Below are positions 12,186 through 25,482 of a stretch of DNA of 64,000 bases, in pieces. The notes beneath the pieces were generated by a model, which was not told the DNA's origin, did not search any database, and saw only the letters and a program-made list of their open reading frames with translations. Source of the stretch: Epichloe hybrida (lineage: Eukaryota; Ascomycota; Sordariomycetes; Hypocreales; Clavicipitaceae); assembly GCA_019022495.1 (NCBI GenBank), contig JAFEKR010000001.1:2914001-2978000 (forward strand). Direction: 5' to 3'. Both the position numbers and the translations under genes were made by a program. How positions within the stretch are numbered: the first letter of the stretch is position 1; each line of letters begins with the position of its first letter.

Positions 12186-13349
12186 TCACAAGCCATTTTT
12201 TAGCTTCTGCAATTGACTGATAAGCCCGAAACCCCCATATGACTTGCTCTCCTCGCCGTCTTGTTTCTTCCCCGGTACGGTAGTCACTCTGCCCTCCTTT
12301 TTTGCGGTCTGGTCCAACTCTCTCATCAAGTCTTTGTGCCTGTCCTCGACCATCTTCGCTAAGCTCTCTATGAATTTCATGCGGCCCTTCTCCTCGGCCG
12401 TGCCCTTCCACACGGTGGTCAACTCCTTGAGCTCCTCGACCCTCGCAGCCGCCTTTTCAATGCCCACCACGACATCGTCGCTCTTGTACAAGAGGTTCGA
12501 AATCTCGTCGCGAAGTCCCTTGAGGACTTGCTGCCCCTTGTCCTCAAGGCTCTGTGTCGCGGAGCCCGGTTCGGGCGCCGACACGGACAGAAATCCTGAG
12601 CTGACGGATACTTCCGAGGGCGGGAACGCAAAATCCATTGCTTCGCCAAATACTTTGATGATGGAGTCGAGGCGCGAGCGGACCAATGTCAGCGTTTGTA
12701 GTTGTTTGATGTATTCGGGGTCGGCTGCATTGACGCCATCGACACGAGTGGTCTTTGCAGCTTCATCATGGGGCGCTGCACCAACTGCATCATCATTGTC
12801 GTCGTCTTCTTCTTCGTCATCCGCTTTGTTCGCAGCTGCTTCCCTCTTGTTACCGTCCGTTCGCAAGCCGCCAGGCACAAACTTCTCAACATCCTCCCGC
12901 AATGTCTCATTCAACGTCTCCGACAGACTCAGCGTCTCACCCCTCAGTAACTCGACTTGATAGGCCAGACGGCTCCCGCTCCGGAGAATCTCATCCGTCA
13001 GCTGGGTGAGCGTGTCGGACAAGCGCGTGGTTTGCGCATTGAGCTGCGACAGCAGAGTCTGGGTCTGCGCAGATAGCTCCGCGAGGGGCACATCATCGGT
13101 GCTCCCAGATTGGGCCGTACCTGCCGGTTTGGCAGCGAGCGGAGGTAACTTGGCGTTCAATAATGAAGCTGCGTCAAAGGTAGGACTGAGAAAATCGTGA
13201 AGAAACTCGTCAGAGGTATGCGTCGACTTGGGTTGGATGGCGACCTTGGACTGTGTTGGGGCGTGTGGGCCACTTCGTATGGGTAATGAGGCAGCAGCAG
13301 CAGCATTGCTGCTCGTCCGTCGCCGAGTGAGGTTCTGGTCCGAGGCCAT
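12186..13349 (-). CDS. COG7: Conserved oligomeric Golgi complex subunit 7 (Cog7)-like protein
   Basis: Single exon, 387 aa from the Met of MASDQNLTRRRTSS; the frame is open for 76 more codons upstream, but that stretch does not read as protein. Order: Ser/Ala-rich N-terminus; EFLHDFLSPTFDAASLLNA, the usual opening of COG7; a long coiled coil (AQTQTLLSQLNAQTTRLSDT onward); an acidic insert (DDEEEDDDNDD); then helices with LQTLTLVRSRLDSIIKVFGE, matching the position of LQSLMLIKERIEKVV in yeast Cog7. COG tethers retrograde vesicles at the Golgi. Length agrees with the short fungal form (279 aa in yeast), not the roughly 770 aa animal form. The call rests on architecture and short motifs, so another coiled-coil trafficking protein remains possible. 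Confidence 0.68.
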   Translation of the reverse strand: MASDQNLTRRRTSSNAAAAASLPIRSGPHAPTQSKVAIQPKSTHTSDEFLHDFLSPTFDAASLLNAKLPPLAAKPAGTAQSGSTDDVPLAELSAQTQTLLSQLNAQTTRLSDTLTQLTDEILRSGSRLAYQVELLRGETLSLSETLNETLREDVEKFVPGGLRTDGNKREAAANKADDEEEDDDNDDAVGAAPHDEAAKTTRVDGVNAADPEYIKQLQTLTLVRSRLDSIIKVFGEAMDFAFPPSEVSVSSGFLSVSAPEPGSATQSLEDKGQQVLKGLRDEISNLLYKSDDVVVGIEKAAARVEELKELTTVWKGTAEEKGRMKFIESLAKMVEDRHKDLMRELDQTAKKEGRVTTVPGKKQDGEESKSYGGFGLISQLQKLKNGL

Positions 13350-13643
13350 TGCGTGCTGTGACGGCCTTGTCAAATCTGTCAATTCTGTCACATCAACGGT
13401 GGACTCGACACCGACTGACGATGCATTTCGAAACGTGTTTAATGGCTGAACTTGGTTAGCCGGCGGTGGATACCCACACCCCACTGTACTACCTACACGG
13501 TGCAAGTGGCAACCACCTTCTCTTTCAGTCGGGGCCCGCCGACAATGACCCGAATGAAGGAACGTCAAATTGGTCACGGCTCACCACCACTTACTTCCCT
13601 CCTCCTCTCATCATCCCGACCAGCCCCTACATGATCATCAGAC
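13350..13643. promoter_or_regulatory. Divergent promoter region, Cog7 / PLP-homeostasis gene
   Basis: 294 bases between two diverging start codons. No TATA box recognised; CT-rich stretches precede the plus-strand start. Confidence 0.45.
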
Positions 13644-14651
<1,008 letters not shown>

Positions 14652-14933
14652 GTCGTTGCCATGTTTCGCTTGTAATACACTACGAAACCCTTCCCCCCCC
14701 CCACCTTTCACCATTGCTTGTCCTTGAACGGGACGCACATACGCGAGTATTTCGAAAAGTTATTATAAAGACCTCGGAACTCGATAAGGGTTTCTCATAA
14801 CACGGGGGATGCCGCTAATCCTCGGCTAAAGAAACGTCGACAACCTGAATACGAACACCCACGACCAACTTTCCTTTCCCACCACAGCTCCAGCCCCTTT
14901 AAAGCCATTGACAATAAAATACTATTGACCATG

Positions 14934-15260
14934 TCAGTAGTCAATCTGTTTGCCCGATTTCAGAGGTGGAGAGACCTTCCACGTCGTCCCCGCCCCAAGT
15001 ATATAACAGCAAATATGCGCTCCATCTATCACATACGACCACAGCCGCCAGTAGACCTCAGGATCCCGTCTGATCTCCCACGATAAGCTGGCGAGCGCCG
15101 GATTAGTAGTTGGGTCGGTGACGACCAGCGAATACCCGGTGTCGTATGTTCTTTTTGCCCGTCGTAACAATGTATCTTTGATTTTTGGCCGTTTTGGCAG
15201 CATGCTTAATGTCTTGTCTTGGTCATCTAGCCGGGTGACGAGACGGAAACGCGAGAGCAA
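14934..15260 (-). CDS. Hypothetical protein or gene relic (108 codons)
   Basis: An open frame on the minus strand downstream of AP-2 alpha. The first half is basic; the second reads protein-like (GYSLVVTDPTTNPALA, then WEIRRDPEVYWRLWSYV). I do not recognise a family. It may be the last exon of a small gene, a relic, or chance inside the AP-2 alpha 3' region. No convincing upstream exon was found. Confidence 0.25.
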   Translation of the reverse strand: MLSRFRLVTRLDDQDKTLSMLPKRPKIKDTLLRRAKRTYDTGYSLVVTDPTTNPALASLSWEIRRDPEVYWRLWSYVIDGAHICCYILGAGTTWKVSPPLKSGKQIDY

Positions 15261-15531
15261 AGTCTAGTTGAGTCTGCACAAACATGCGACGAAATGCCAT
15301 GGCAAGCCGGCATGTAAATTTGACTGAGGTATCAACTTGGTATCGACAGACCTCCAAGACGTCTTCTCCCGACGCACTCCCCCATCATAATGCTGACGAT
15401 GTCAATGATAAAATATCCACTTTTTTCCTGCAGATAGACGTCCTCCCGTGTGCTCGAAATCAATTAATCCTCCATAACGCCACAATGCTCCCGTGCTTCT
15501 GAACCTCCTACCCGGCAGTGCAAGTTTCATC

Positions 15532-18500
15532 TCACACCTTTCCAAATCGAGAGACCATGACATTTCCGAAAGAGTCAGAGATCTCGTCTCGAGTCGGCGC
15601 GCGGTAGTCCGAAGCCATCGGCTGGCCTTGAGCAAGTCTGTCCTGCATCAGTTTTAGGAGAATGGTGGGGACTGATTCGTCGGTAGCACGAATCGTAAGT
15701 CGAATCATCTATTATTGCTTGTTAGTCATTGCCATAGTTGGTTGGGGCTGGATCTTGCAATCAAAGCTAAGCTCCCACGCCGACTCCAAATACTCCACTG
15801 GGCTGTTATTGGAAGAAAAGGTATTTTTTACCTGGGTAGAATAGTTGGGCTCCAGACGCAAGAGACAGCCGAATTTTCCTCCTTCAGAAGTATGCATAAC
15901 GCTGGCGCCCACCAAATTCTTGGGATTAGGGTCAACCATGTCCAACAAGTGCCATCGGAAGCCCTCAACGGTGTTCTTGACAAATGACTCGGTGAGCTCT
16001 CTCTTTCCCCCCGTTACGCCGAAAATAGTTTGTGCTTCGCGAGTATCGGCGCCGATCTGCTTCCACCGCTTGAAAAAGTCCTCGGCGGACAAATCCGCGG
16101 GATCCATAAACTTGTGTGCAGCTACAGGCAACTTGAGAGTCACAGCTTGCAGAGCCCCTGCCAGGTAACTGATACGGACCGTCGGGCTCTTCTCAAACAT
16201 CTTTTTGCATTCAAACATGACAACCTGCTGAGTCTGGCCACCAGGAGCAATGGTGCTATCTGGAAGACCTTTGACATCCCATGATAGTTTATTCTTCTCC
16301 TTCTCGTCCAGGTCCAGCGTTGTAGTAAACGACGTCATCGCGGAAGGTGACTTGTTTGAAAAATATGTAATAAGGCACGCCATTTGTCCACGATATTCTG
16401 ATCGAACACCAATTTGAACTTGACCATCCTCATACAGGATGCCGTCAGAACGAAGCATCAATTACTCGAAGCCCTTTTCCCATCCTGGAGACAAATGAGC
16501 TGCACTAGCCAAGTTGGGAGCTTTAAGCATTTTGCCTTCTGCTGGAGATGGAGCGTTAAAGTCCAAGCCTGCAAGATCGCTGGCACCATCGGCACCTCTA
16601 TTGGCCTTGGATCCATTGGTCGCCGCAGCGGAGCTGATATTTCTTCCCAGGCCGCCAGGCTTCGCCATGCCTAACTCGCTGCCATCCACATTGGCATCCT
16701 TGCCTCCAACAACCCAGGTCCGTCTGTCACTGGTGTTGGCGTGCTTTTGATGTAATCGTGACAAGAGGGCAGATTCTCGCTGGGGAAACGGCGGCATCTC
16801 GTCGCAAACCGTTCTCAGGAGATCGTCCGTAGGCATGTTGGCCAGAGTGAGGTACTCACATGCTCGCTGCTGCATCTCCGAATCCAGTGCATGACTGTAT
16901 ACCTCGAATGTGTGAAGCAGCTGTGGTTTAATCTCAGGGAACAAGTTCACAAACTTGATGAAGCAAGATAGAATCATGGCTCTTGTGCTGGGAGAGCAAC
17001 CCGAGAGCTTTCCCTGGAGAGCCATGAACTGCTCGATGGGACTGCACCGAGGTTGGTCGGCGACCAAGTGGCCGAACTCGCCCATGATGTAGGCTCCAAT
17101 CTTGACCAACATCTCGTGACAGTGATCGGCCTTGATGTACTGCAACGCAGTTTGCGCCGCGTATACCTGGAGGTCCTCATTATTGGTAACAATTTGAATG
17201 ACACGCTGCCAGACTTCATCGCTGACGTGATCACCAGCCATGGCAATCAAACGCAATGAGATGTCGACATACCACTGGACATCAGTGGCATACTTTTCAG
17301 TAAGAATGGCAATCTTAAGAACCATTTCCTCACGAATGGCGAAGTCTGCATTCTGGAGGAATTGCAAGAGCTCAACCACAATGATTCTCGCGTTGGTGGC
17401 GTCGCACATACTGTATAGAAGATCCAACCCTTTCCGACGAACACTGATGTCTCGATCTTTCAAGGATCCCAAAATCATGTCTTGATGTTGCTTGATGGGT
17501 ATCAGAGTCTCGGTTCGGGCAGCAAGGTGCGTCATTGCTTCCAACCCGAGATAACGAACATTCGTCTCCCTGCTCTGAATGAACCGGCCAAGACGAGAAG
17601 ATATCTGCTTCATGAGTGCGTGCTCTGTGTCCAAATGAATGATCAGATTAATGGCCTCGAACAGGACAGCATTCTGCGCATTGTTTTGCTGGACATTTTT
17701 CTGGGCTTCCATGGCAAGATTCAAGATCTTCTGGAGGGATTCTCGTATCATGTCTCGGACATGTGTATCGTCTGTAGTAATTGCACCATGTCAGCTCGAC
17801 GAAGCAGGCTTTCGAGCCAAGTGACAACGTACCGGAGGGCGGGAAGTATTGCAGCAATCGAATAAGCTTGATTTGTAACCAAGGACAAGGAACCTTGTAG
17901 TACAGGTAGTCGGTAGTGTACTCGCCGTCGATGACTATACGCTTAAGACGGGCCGCGGCTTTCGTATATGCGCCCTTGTAGCCGTCAGGACTATCCTGAG
18001 CCAGGGCCATGACCAGAGAAGTTACAGAGAGGGCCACTCCGAGATCGGCATCGTCCATGAGGTGGATGATGCGCTCCGCCCACAGTGGCGACACTATTTC
18101 GGGATGTTTTCGATACAGGCGGAGCAAGGTCAAAGCTGCCTTCTTCTTGACAAAAGACTTGGAGGTTCTGTACTCCGATGGTTAGCCTATGGGTTTGAAT
18201 CAGGAATGCCGGGTTGGTTCGTACGGTGAAATCAGGAGTCTATGGACCTCGGAGCTGAGAGCCTCCCCCATTTCCCGTCCTCCTACATTGGCAATGGCGT
18301 GCAATGCCAGACAGTTGAACAACTCGTTGTTATCCAACAGATCCTTCCGTATGCTGTTCACGACAAGGTGCAGCAGCTCATGCTTCTCGTGGAGGAACAG
18401 AGTCATGGCAAGATAGCCAATCTGCTTCTCCGAGTATTTCTGTGCCGAGATCAGGTTGACGGCCTCGAGATGGCCAAAATCAACATCCCAGCCCAGAATG

Positions 18501-18721
18501 TAGATGTAGAGGAGCTTGCAGACGTATTTCTTCTTGTGATAGCCACTCAAGTTGCCATCCTTGAACTTTTGCCGAATATTGGCCAGTTCCTTGTTGATTC
18601 TCTTCTCTTCCAACTCGCGAGCACGCGCATTTCTCAAGTCGGCAATGAACTGCACCAGGCCTCGCATGTTGGAATTGCTGCTACTCGAACGGCCGAGGAA
18701 GCCGCCTCCTGGTGTCGCCAT
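15532..18721 (-). CDS. AP-2 complex subunit alpha (clathrin adaptor), interrupted by an in-frame stop
   Basis: Exons 18225..18721, 17833..18167, 15832..17771 and 15532..15708 make a 983-codon frame, the usual size of fungal alpha adaptin. AP-2 recruits clathrin and cargo at the plasma membrane. The trunk begins MRGLVQFIADLRNARARE and continues as HEAT-like helices (YVCKLLYIYILGWDVDFGH, then IISP-type joins across introns 1 and 2). A hinge with Gly/Ala/Asn-rich sequence leads to the appendage domain (SDGILYEDGQVQIGVRSEYR; AEDFFKRWKQIG; HTSEGGKFGCLLRLEPNY), and the last exon supplies MIRLTIRATDESVP and the C-terminus VSRFGKV. Anomaly: codon 714 (16462-16464) is TAA, between GWEKGFE and LMLRSDG, where orthologues have a polar residue. 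All exons stay in phase around it, and no intron can remove it without deleting conserved residues. Read literally, the product lacks the whole appendage. The start is the Met of MATPGGGF. Confidence 0.93.
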
Positions 18722-19372
18722 GGTCAAAGTTGCCCCTCAGCCCCTGGCTGGCCCCAAATTTCGGCTCGTCTATACCGTCGGCCGAGCGAACCAAGTGATA
18801 GTTTGCAGCACTCTGGCAGGATGGCTCACACGTCGACCGGTCCAACCCGCAGTCGCATGATTCAGCTGTTTGGCGACTGTAGAAGCAATATGTTGCTCCG
18901 TCTTGCTGACGTCGTTCGTTGAACGGGCTAGCTTGGTCATGGGAGTTGTGCGAGGTCTCGGGAACCAAAAGGTGGGGCGCGGCACGAGTAGCGCCGGCTT
19001 CGCAGGAGCCATCATCAATCTCACCTGTCCCACCTGTCTCACTGACAAGCAGTGACAATTCCTGATTCCGACTTGCTGGCTTTCCGACCTCCTGACTGAT
19101 TGATCTGTTGCTTCTGCTAGCTTTTGTTAGCATCGGTCGATGGGTAAGTACTAAGCACTCAGGCCCGTCCCCAAGTATTATATACACTAACATACAATAA
19201 GGAGATAGTACGGACTACAAGTTCTCTGACTTATACCAGAATGTGGGTGGGTCCCGGCAACCTGCCTGAGGCCTCACCAATCACTTGGCAAAGTGATGTG
19301 ATGAATACAGCAACATCAGACGAGCAACATACTGGTACGACGTCTCAAACACACGCACAAAAGCTTGCCCCA
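18722..19372. promoter_or_regulatory. Divergent promoter region, AP-2 alpha / NDUFAF5
   Basis: About 650 bases between diverging starts. A TATATA-like patch (19180-19186) lies about 190 bases before the methyltransferase start. No coding evidence. Confidence 0.4.
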
Positions 19373-20524
19373 ATGTCAGCATGTGCCAAATGCACCCCAG
19401 CGCTGGGCAATACTCGGCACAGAATATGCAGCGCCTCTGTCCAGGGCAATAGCCGGCGATGGTACGCAGTCCACTCTTCGGGTGCCCCACGCTTCCAGGT
19501 GTTCAATCGAAGAACGAAATGGTTGCAAAAGGAGCGCGCGGCTTTAAATCCCGAACAAAGCCGGCAGGCAGACTATCTGAAGGACGAGGTCGCCATACGG
19601 GTGTCGGAGAGATTGTTGGTGAGCCAAATCGAAGAAACCAAGCAAGCTCGCAGTTGCTTGGTGTCCCAGCGCTCATGATGAAACCCCCCCGGTTCCTGCC
19701 AGGACATCAACCGACATTTTCCACGCGTCCTCGATCTAGGCGCGAATTCATGTAACCTGGCGAGAGCACTCGTCCGCGACAATCCCGCGCCCCATCCATC
19801 AATCCCCGAGTCCGCGCCCCTATCAACACGAATATCAGAATTGCTCGCCGCGGAATCGTCCGAGTCGCTGTTGTACCGTGACGCCGACCATCAATTCAAT
19901 AACAAGATCAACATCACCCGGCAGGTTCTGCAGGACGAAGAGAGCATACCCTTCGAGCCCGAGTCATTCGATCTCGTCCTGAGCTCCCTCAGCATGCACT
20001 GGATCAACGACCTGCCTGGCGTTCTGTCTCAGATCAACAGTGTGCTGAAGCCGGATTCTCCCTTTGTTGGTGCCATGCTCGGGGGGGACACCCTGTTCGA
20101 GCTTCGTACGTCCCTCCAACTAGCTGAACAGGAACGAAGAGGAGGCATCTCGCCGCACGTGTCGCCGCTTGCCGACGTTCGCGACGTAGGGGGCTTGCTC
20201 CAAAAGACTGGGTTCAAGATGTTGACGGTGGACGTGGACGACATCATTGTCGACTATCCTGATACGTTTGCCTTGATGGAAGATCTCCAAGCCATGGGAG
20301 AGAGCAACGCCATTCTCGGCAGAGAAATGGGCCCGATTCGCAGAGACGTGCTCATGGCAAATGACGCCATCTACAGAGCGTTGCATGGGAATGAGGACGG
20401 GTCGATTCCAGCGACTTTTAGAATCATATACATGATCGGGTGGAAGGAAGGGGAGAATCAGCCAAAACCACTACCTCGGGGAAGCGGCGAGGTCAACCTG
20501 AAGGATATCTTGGAAAAGAAATAG
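19373..20524 (+). CDS. Mitochondrial complex I assembly methyltransferase (NDUFAF5-like)
   Basis: Exons 19373..19618 and 19703..20524 encode 355 aa; the 84-nt intron joins RVSERLL to DINRHFPRVLDLG in phase 0. The N-terminus (MSACAKCTPALGNTRHR, then SRRWYAVHS) is basic and Ser-rich, as in mitochondrial presequences. Then come FQVFNRRTKWLQKERAA, the SAM-binding motif I equivalent LDLGANSCNLARAL, and FDLVLSSLSMHWINDLPG, typical of the class I fold in this family. Human NDUFAF5 acts early in complex I assembly by modifying an Arg of NDUFS7. The frame is open upstream to 19241, but the chosen Met gives the usual presequence. It converges on ARPC5. Confidence 0.9.
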
Positions 20525-20718
20525 AAGCAGCACATGTACAATCAATTAAGACCATGTACTCTAGCCCCATCGAGGGTGTCGAGGGCGCAATTCAACACCA
20601 ATACCAAGGCAATTGTTCAAAAAACTTGACTCGTCATGTTGCGTCAAATAGATATTTTGAAACACCCCCCCCTAAAATGTCTATTTTTCAGCATCCATTC
20701 CTTGTGTCCTATCAACAT

Positions 20719-21527
20719 CTACACCCTTCGCCAATCCGTCATGGTACGTCCAATGCATCCCAACCCAGCAACATCAACAACCTTCTCATGCCAGCTAAGA
20801 AGCACGCTCATCGCTGCAGCAGCAGGCTCGTTCGAAGCACCCGGTCTGGAACCAACCTGGCTAAACCCTCCCGTCAACTGTGGCGAAACCTTTGATCCCC
20901 TCCCGCCATGTAATTGTCCTATAGACATCCCCTTGTAGCTACGTCGTCAAACCCAGAGTCAGCGTCACAACTCTTCTGCTCGTGACCCAAGAAAGATTGG
21001 GAGAGCTTATGCATCATCTTACATGTACTTCATCAGGACGTCAAGACATTCGTTCCCGCCCTGTGATTCGTAAATTCTCTTCAGGAGCGGGCTCATGTCA
21101 CCTGCTTTGATCGACTGCAGGACCTCAATGACGGTTTGGAGATGCACATCCTGTCCCCACGAGTTAGAGCCCCCTTTCTTCATCTTTTCCGGGGGGGGGG
21201 TTGCGCAATCCCTGGAAAGTAGGTCTGGGCATAACTCGCGATGCGAGGTGTGTTGGAGGAGGGGAGACGCACCTTTGCTCCCTCTGATCCATTGTAAACC
21301 GGTGTCTCCAGACATCCCCTTAGCGCGCCTTCGGCATCTCCTCCTTGTAGGAGTTGCCTGACCTGCGCTGCTAGTTGACGGGTCTCAGCTTCACTGATCT
21401 CCGGCTGTGGCGGGTGCAGCGTGGAGACGTCGAAGTTGACGGACGAATCCTCGTTGTAGGCATCGATGTTGATGGTTCGCCATGCGTCGCTCAGCGTGGC
21501 GCTCGTGTGTTGCTGGATGATTGACAT
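20719..21527 (-). CDS. ARC15: Arp2/3 complex subunit ARPC5 (p16-Arc)
   Basis: Exons 21273..21527, 21023..21150 and 20719..20938 encode 200 aa. Joins are NGSEGAK to DVHLQTVIEVLQSI (phase 0) and VLMKY to IYKGMSIGQ (phase 2). Motifs: ATLSDAWRTINIDAYNED at the N-terminus, helical repeats GGDAEGALRGCLETPVY and SPLLKRIYESQGGNECLDVL, and the C-terminal AMSVLLSWHEKVVDVAG followed by GCIGRTMTDWRRV. ARPC5 is the small peripheral subunit of the branched-actin nucleator used in endocytosis and polarised growth. The donor of intron 2 lies inside a TACATGTA octamer (21020-21027). Length and all conserved blocks are normal. Confidence 0.93.
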
Positions 21528-24500
21528 GGCTGATGTCTGGGCCGATACCGCCTTTTTCGAACGAAATTCGAGATGGCGGAGGGCGTGAGGTCGAGGGAGC
21601 AGATGTGAAGTTGATTTGGTTTCGCGGGAAGCTTTTGGGATTGCTGCGGATGAAGCTGCGTGGCTGCGTCACATGTACATATATATTATGGCGGGGCGGA
21701 GGGAGCGAGCTGCTCTGGGCATGGTGGGGAGCAGCACTCTGTGAAACGGTTCCAGCGTTTCGTTACCGAGATACTTGGTTTCGACGCAAGTGTGCCGCGG
21801 AGTATAGGGTACCTGGTTAACGAGACTGAGCCAAAAAGGTTGGCTTCAGCGAATAAAGAAACAGAGGCTTGAAGAACAAAGCGTTGTGGGTGAAAGCGTT
21901 GATAATAATCGCTCAAAGACTTGGATTTTGTTTTTTTAAAAATGTCTGAGACGACATCACGGCTCCTTGGGGATGCGGTGCGTGTAACATGTATCAAACA
22001 CATTGAATCTCCTCCCTATGCGGTCTCAGTAGTAGAAACTCAAACATCAGACAGCAAAATCCTCACAAATGACAAGCTTTACGACTCGATATCCGTTCAA
22101 TATTGTATGAACCTACACATCACCATGCCGAGTCACGATAGCAACCCATCGCAGCAGCGCTACCCTACACCGACTCTACTTGAACATATCGATCCGTGCA
22201 CCGTTTCATGCTAATAACGCGGCACGGGCACGACGCCGACGTGTCAACATTCTAATGAAAACCCGGATCAGGGCTATGAGTCATTTAGCAAAGACAATTC
22301 CGCCAGCGTCGCCCCCCTAGGAGCACTTTGTAATATGGATGGCCTGGGTTTTGCTTCGCCGAACGTGCAGATAGCAATCAATGGATGGCGCCTTCCAGAA
22401 GACAGACCCCTTGCCAGTGGGATTCACTTAGTGTTGTGCAAAGTCCTCTTTGGGTAAATAACCAGGAAATTTTTTCCAAATTAATCGCAATGGGATCAGA
22501 CGAGACGAAACTCTTCCCCGGCTGGCCTTCCAGCGGCGGCCCCTGATGAACCAACTTCAGCCATGCCTACAGAGTACTAGTCAAGAACCCCCCCCTTCCA
22601 TGCCCCATGATAGGGGGTGGAACGATGGAACACAAGCAGACGTCGGGCCACCCGGAATGAATACGCAGCGCACGGGGAACATAGCCGTTGTCACTGCGCG
22701 GCTGAGTGTCGAGATGCGTCCTGAGTTTGTCTTGGGAGAGTCGTTTTGTGGCGTTGTCTTGCGGCTTATGACACGTTGACATGGTAGATTGCACAACGTG
22801 GCGCGTTGACAGGCCCCGCGATGGAGAAAATTAATTGTGTTGTTGTTCGAATTTTCATGGGCGCCAAACTCGTCGTCATCTCCACCACGAAGTTCTTTAT
22901 GGGATCATCCCAGTCTGCTCCGCTTCAATGCAGCTTCTAGAAGAACTCTGGAACGCAGTAATAAGAGCTAGCTCAGCCTACATGTAGGGATTCAAGTACT
23001 ACCGACGATGCGGTGGATGGCACGATCGACGTTGCCCTTGTTCATAGTGCAGTACATGTACATAGCGCCCAGGTCCCTGATGTATTAATTATTAATACTC
23101 GAAACGACTGTTGGCGTTGGACCCACCTGCGTGCTCCAAGTCACATGAAGCGTATGCTAGGAAAGTAGATACATGTATTGTCGAATTAGTGGTGACGGCT
23201 TTTGCTATGCGAAACCATGTCCAGTGCTGCAAGAGTCAGCCACGTGGATTAACGCTGGTGTCAAGTACCCCAGCTACTCCTCCGTAGATCAGCCTACATG
23301 ACAGGCCTCCAGTCAGACCGGTGCAAACGGCCAGGTAAAAATGCCTCCTCCGACAAGGGATATTCATAAATACCTTTCCGCAGTTGGTGTTGATCTGCCG
23401 AGGCCTTCGAGCAGGATGGCAGATGGGCACCCAGGGATCACATGCGGCTTGGCCATGGCTGAGGCAACAAACCGGCAACGACGTAACTTGATAAAGAAAA
23501 GAAAAGGATCTTTCTGCGTCTTGAATAGTAAGAGCCTTGCATGACTCGCTGCCGGGGAGACGCTGGCGATATCTGCCCACGCTTCTTAACGATCTCTGGA
23601 ATGCTGGCGGTCCAAGCAGTACGGACAAATATACAAATATGTACATCGTAGCTGAAATTATCGTGCCGTGCAAAAAGTCGTGATTGTTGGAGAGCTTGCC
23701 AAAGGCGAGGCCGCGTGCATGTCGCGAACTTAGCCGAGTGCCAAAGTGCCACCAGAGAGAGCCTGGGGTCAGCTCGCTAAAACAGGCTAACGCAGGAACC
23801 ACGGCATTAGCCTTGCTTCTCGCTTCACAGAACTCACTTTCGTTCAGTCTTCTTCTCTTTCCGTTTCTTGAGTACAGACCTGAATCGTGATTGGTTGGGC
23901 AAGTTGAAGATGACTGAAACCATAAGGACCCCGGCTGGTCACGGTACAGTCGGCATGTTTGCATGGACGGTCATGTTGAGTGACTGGCTGGGCGCATCGA
24001 GATACGAGCTCCTAATGTGCGAATGGAAGGAAACCTCTGTAGGATCTGGGATTACAGTGCTTAGTTGTAATTCGTACTGTGCAGGTAGTCAATTTCGCAG
24101 CAGTACATGTAATATCGGTGTCTCTTCAACGATGGGGCAACAAATGCCATGGACGGCAGTGGCTCGGTTATTGTGGGCCTTGGCAAGGGCCGTAATGGTG
24201 TACATAATACGGATTAGAGCCAGCCCGGATTGGATTTTGGAACAGCAAAGTCGACTTTAGAATGCAACTCCTAGTTTTACATGTAGGAGGCCAAGTTCAC
24301 AAAGCAATACACACAAGGCGCGCCTCTTCCGAACTGGGATGCGGAGCCTGATGGCTTCTCGGATAAAAAAAAGGTCTTTCGATGGAGTTGGCCCTACTCC
24401 ACAGCAGTTGCATGACGTTGTTGCCTTGCTGCCTTTTCTGAGCGATGCTGCGATGCATGAAAGCGTGCCATTAATTCTAACTCAGGCTCACCATGTCCTC

Positions 24501-25363
24501 GATCAACTGCGTCCCCGAGCTTCATGAGGGGCGTCATGATCAAGACCAATTCAAGGACTGAAGCTGCAGCAGGGATTCGACCCGCTTATTGATACATGCA
24601 CATGTATGTACGGCGTACGCACACATATGTACATGACGCTGCATGCATGGCTGGGTCAGTAATCCGAGCTGTCGGGACGATTTGACGTTGATATTTCTGC
24701 CAACTATTACTACGATATGACCAAGACCACGGATTTTAGGCGCCAATAGGATACCCAATCAGACAGGATTTGTTAACAATACTCCCCGAAGATGGTGGCA
24801 AGCTCTCGCAATTAGCAATAATTCAACCCGGCCATAGCTGTGTGTGATTGATGTTGTTAAGTGCATGCTTGGAATGTGGCCAAAATTTTTGTTGATCCGC
24901 TTGACGGGGAAGAGAGAAATGAGATGACACGGGAGCGGAGCAAGCCGGAGACAACGGCGAAAGGAGCCAAATGGTGTGCTCCACCGTGCCCGTGTGCCCA
25001 TGTAGGAAATAAGGGGAAAAAAGAGAAAAGAGAAAAGGAGAAAGAAGAAGAGGGAAAAATGGAGATAGCCAAAACGGGCTCGGGCCAATTTACGCGCTCA
25101 ACAGACGAGCCAACTTCAAACGACAACTGCACCATGCTGCTGCTGCATTGTTGGGAGCACTCTGCGCAACGTGTCTGTTCAGACATGAACAGTGCACCAG
25201 ACCAGACCAGACGCCGACCGAGCAAGCTGTGCTCAAGACGTCTGTTGCACAGGTTGGAATGAAGTGAATGTATGAGCTGAAGGGTACGAGACGGGTTGAC
25301 AAGCAACAGCAAGATGATAGATGAAAGCTTTCGACTTTGTCGTTGATATCCGCCAGCCGCCCA

Positions 25364-25482
25364 GTCCGTTTTGGTCCGTTTTGGTCCGTTTGGCCCGTTT
25401 GAGCTGGTTGTTGCGATGCAAACGCAGCCTCGTAATCCGTAATTCCGTAATCCGTGATCCGTGATCCGCGATCCGTAATCCG
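25364..25482. repeat. Two adjacent short tandem arrays
   Basis: Near 25364-25399 a 10-bp unit TTGGTCCGTT recurs about three times. At 25431-25482 an imperfect unit of 7-8 bp (ATCCGTA / ATCCGTG) recurs about six times, followed immediately by CATGCATG-type palindromes. Confidence 0.8.

Noticed and set aside
13350..13577. N-terminal extension of Cog7 (76 extra codons)
   Set aside because: The extension reads as unstructured His/Cys/Arg-rich leader sequence and the conserved architecture starts after the chosen Met.
16425..16470. A short intron removing the AP-2 alpha stop (donor GTAATT at the Glu codon)
   Set aside because: The nearest acceptors give introns under about 40 nt and would delete the conserved LRSDGILYE motif.
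23236..23964. 242-codon open frame on the minus strand in the gene-poor region
   Set aside because: No domain or compositional sign of a protein, Cys/Arg/Ser-rich as in chance frames, and surrounded by repeats and palindromes.
24570..24600. Possible tRNA B box (GGATTCGACCC) with a tRNA gene
   Set aside because: No acceptor-stem pairing or A box at the right distance could be found.
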